From Alteromonas pelagimontana (GTDB lineage: Bacteria; Pseudomonadota; Gammaproteobacteria; Enterobacterales; Alteromonadaceae), in assembly GCF_002499975.2 (NCBI RefSeq), contig NZ_CP052766.1:4154001-4218000 (forward strand): DNA of 64,000 nt, written 5' to 3'. Both the position numbers and the translations under genes were made by a program. Positions 63,667 to 64,000 of this stretch are shown piece by piece (position 1 is the first letter of the stretch; each line of letters begins with the position of its first letter). Under the pieces are notes generated by a model. The model did not search any database. It was not told the origin of the DNA and saw only the letters and a list, made by a program, of their open reading frames with translations.

Positions 63667-64000
63667 ATGAAAGATATCCTTCGTATTTCTGTTGCAAGTG
63701 CGTTTTTATCCATTGCTGTCGGAGCAGGTGCTGTCACAAGCGCACCCGCTGTACAAGATCTTCCCATGTTACAGCAGGAATCCCAGCACAGCGTCGCGGC
63801 AAAACGTATCAGTGCGTTGTTTACGCGTGCTCACTATAAAGAAATTGCGTTGGATGATGCGCTTTCAGAAAAGATTTTTGATCGTTTTCTCCAATCTCTG
63901 GACAGTAATAAACAGATTTTTCTCAAATCTGACGTCGAGGATTTTAAGCAGTATCGGGATACCTTTGATGAGGCCTTGAGCCGGGGAAATCTCGGTGTTG
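63667..64000 (+). CDS. prc: Tail-specific periplasmic protease Prc (3' truncated by window)
   Basis: First 111 codons only. A signal peptide (ISVASAFLSIAVGAGAVTSA) precedes the Prc N-terminal helical domain: KIFDRFLQSLDSNKQIFLKSD and YRDTFDEAL match the start of E. coli Prc (YDFLKQTDP-type lobe). In E. coli it processes PBP3 and degrades SsrA-tagged periplasmic proteins with NlpI. The catalytic Ser/Lys region lies outside the window. proQ-prc adjacency supports the call. Confidence 0.9.
   Translation, partial: MKDILRISVASAFLSIAVGAGAVTSAPAVQDLPMLQQESQHSVAAKRISALFTRAHYKEIALDDALSEKIFDRFLQSLDSNKQIFLKSDVEDFKQYRDTFDEALSRGNLGV

Overview
The window looks like chromosome from a marine gammaproteobacterium of the Alteromonadaceae (Alteromonas-like). 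This rests on gene content and order, not on a database search: the yejM-yejL-yejK group, msrC-proQ-prc, a VC2046/SO_2500-like protein, a DUF6279 lipoprotein, class I fumarase next to pabB/nudL, and a GlyGly-CTERM subtilase. Base composition is moderate throughout except for one visibly G+C-richer block at about 53.4-59.7 kb.

Layout. 0-3.1 kb: end of a valine-catabolism operon (acyl-CoA dehydrogenase, 3-hydroxyisobutyryl-CoA hydrolase, 3-hydroxyisobutyrate dehydrogenase). 3.2-9.4 kb: rlmA-gmhB, the inner-membrane YejM-like protein with yejL, divergent yejK, a pterin-synthase-like protein and an M23 peptidase. 9.4-14.6 kb: M61 peptidase, PilZ protein, Mpo1-like membrane protein and a LytS/LytR-type two-component pair. 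14.7-21.7 kb: pfkA, lipoprotein, NYN-domain protein, a response regulator with a long helical-repeat tail, trhO and an EF-hand protein. 21.9-35.6 kb: DEAD-box helicase, succinyl-CoA:3-oxoacid CoA-transferase subunits with a divergent LysR regulator, a histidine kinase, cysB, sdaA, nudL-pabB, fumarase and rmuC. 35.7-45.2 kb: a MacB-type export cluster (two FtsX-like permeases, ATPase, HlyD-type adaptor) and a 1.5-kaa secreted subtilase. 45.5-53.3 kb: branched-chain 2-oxoacid dehydrogenase E1a-E1b-E2, then rlmJ, a Ser/Thr-kinase-like protein and tesB. 60.2-64 kb: an SpmAB-like membrane protein, a SIMPL protein and msrC-(small acidic protein)-proQ-prc.

The accessory part is 53.3-59.8 kb. It holds broken uppP and apbE genes, a Tn3-family transposase disrupted by four frameshifts, an intact ParE/RHH toxin-antitoxin pair directly upstream of it with a 29-bp palindromic operator, and an intact serine resolvase. 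The pattern suggests a decaying Tn3-type element in which the addiction module and the resolvase are the only parts still whole.

Two families of short dispersed elements are visible. One is a 170-190 bp element with TGTTGACCTTTG-type inverted ends (about 21.68 and 40.35 kb). The other is a palindromic element with a perfect CTGGAGCA/TGCTCCAG hairpin (about 20.19 and 49.52 kb), with a possible divergent relative at 53.32 kb next to the island. I saw no rRNA, tRNA or CRISPR array. The most unusual items are the TA-transposase arrangement, the dispersed elements, the acidic protein inserted in the proQ operon, and the kinase coupled to rlmJ.
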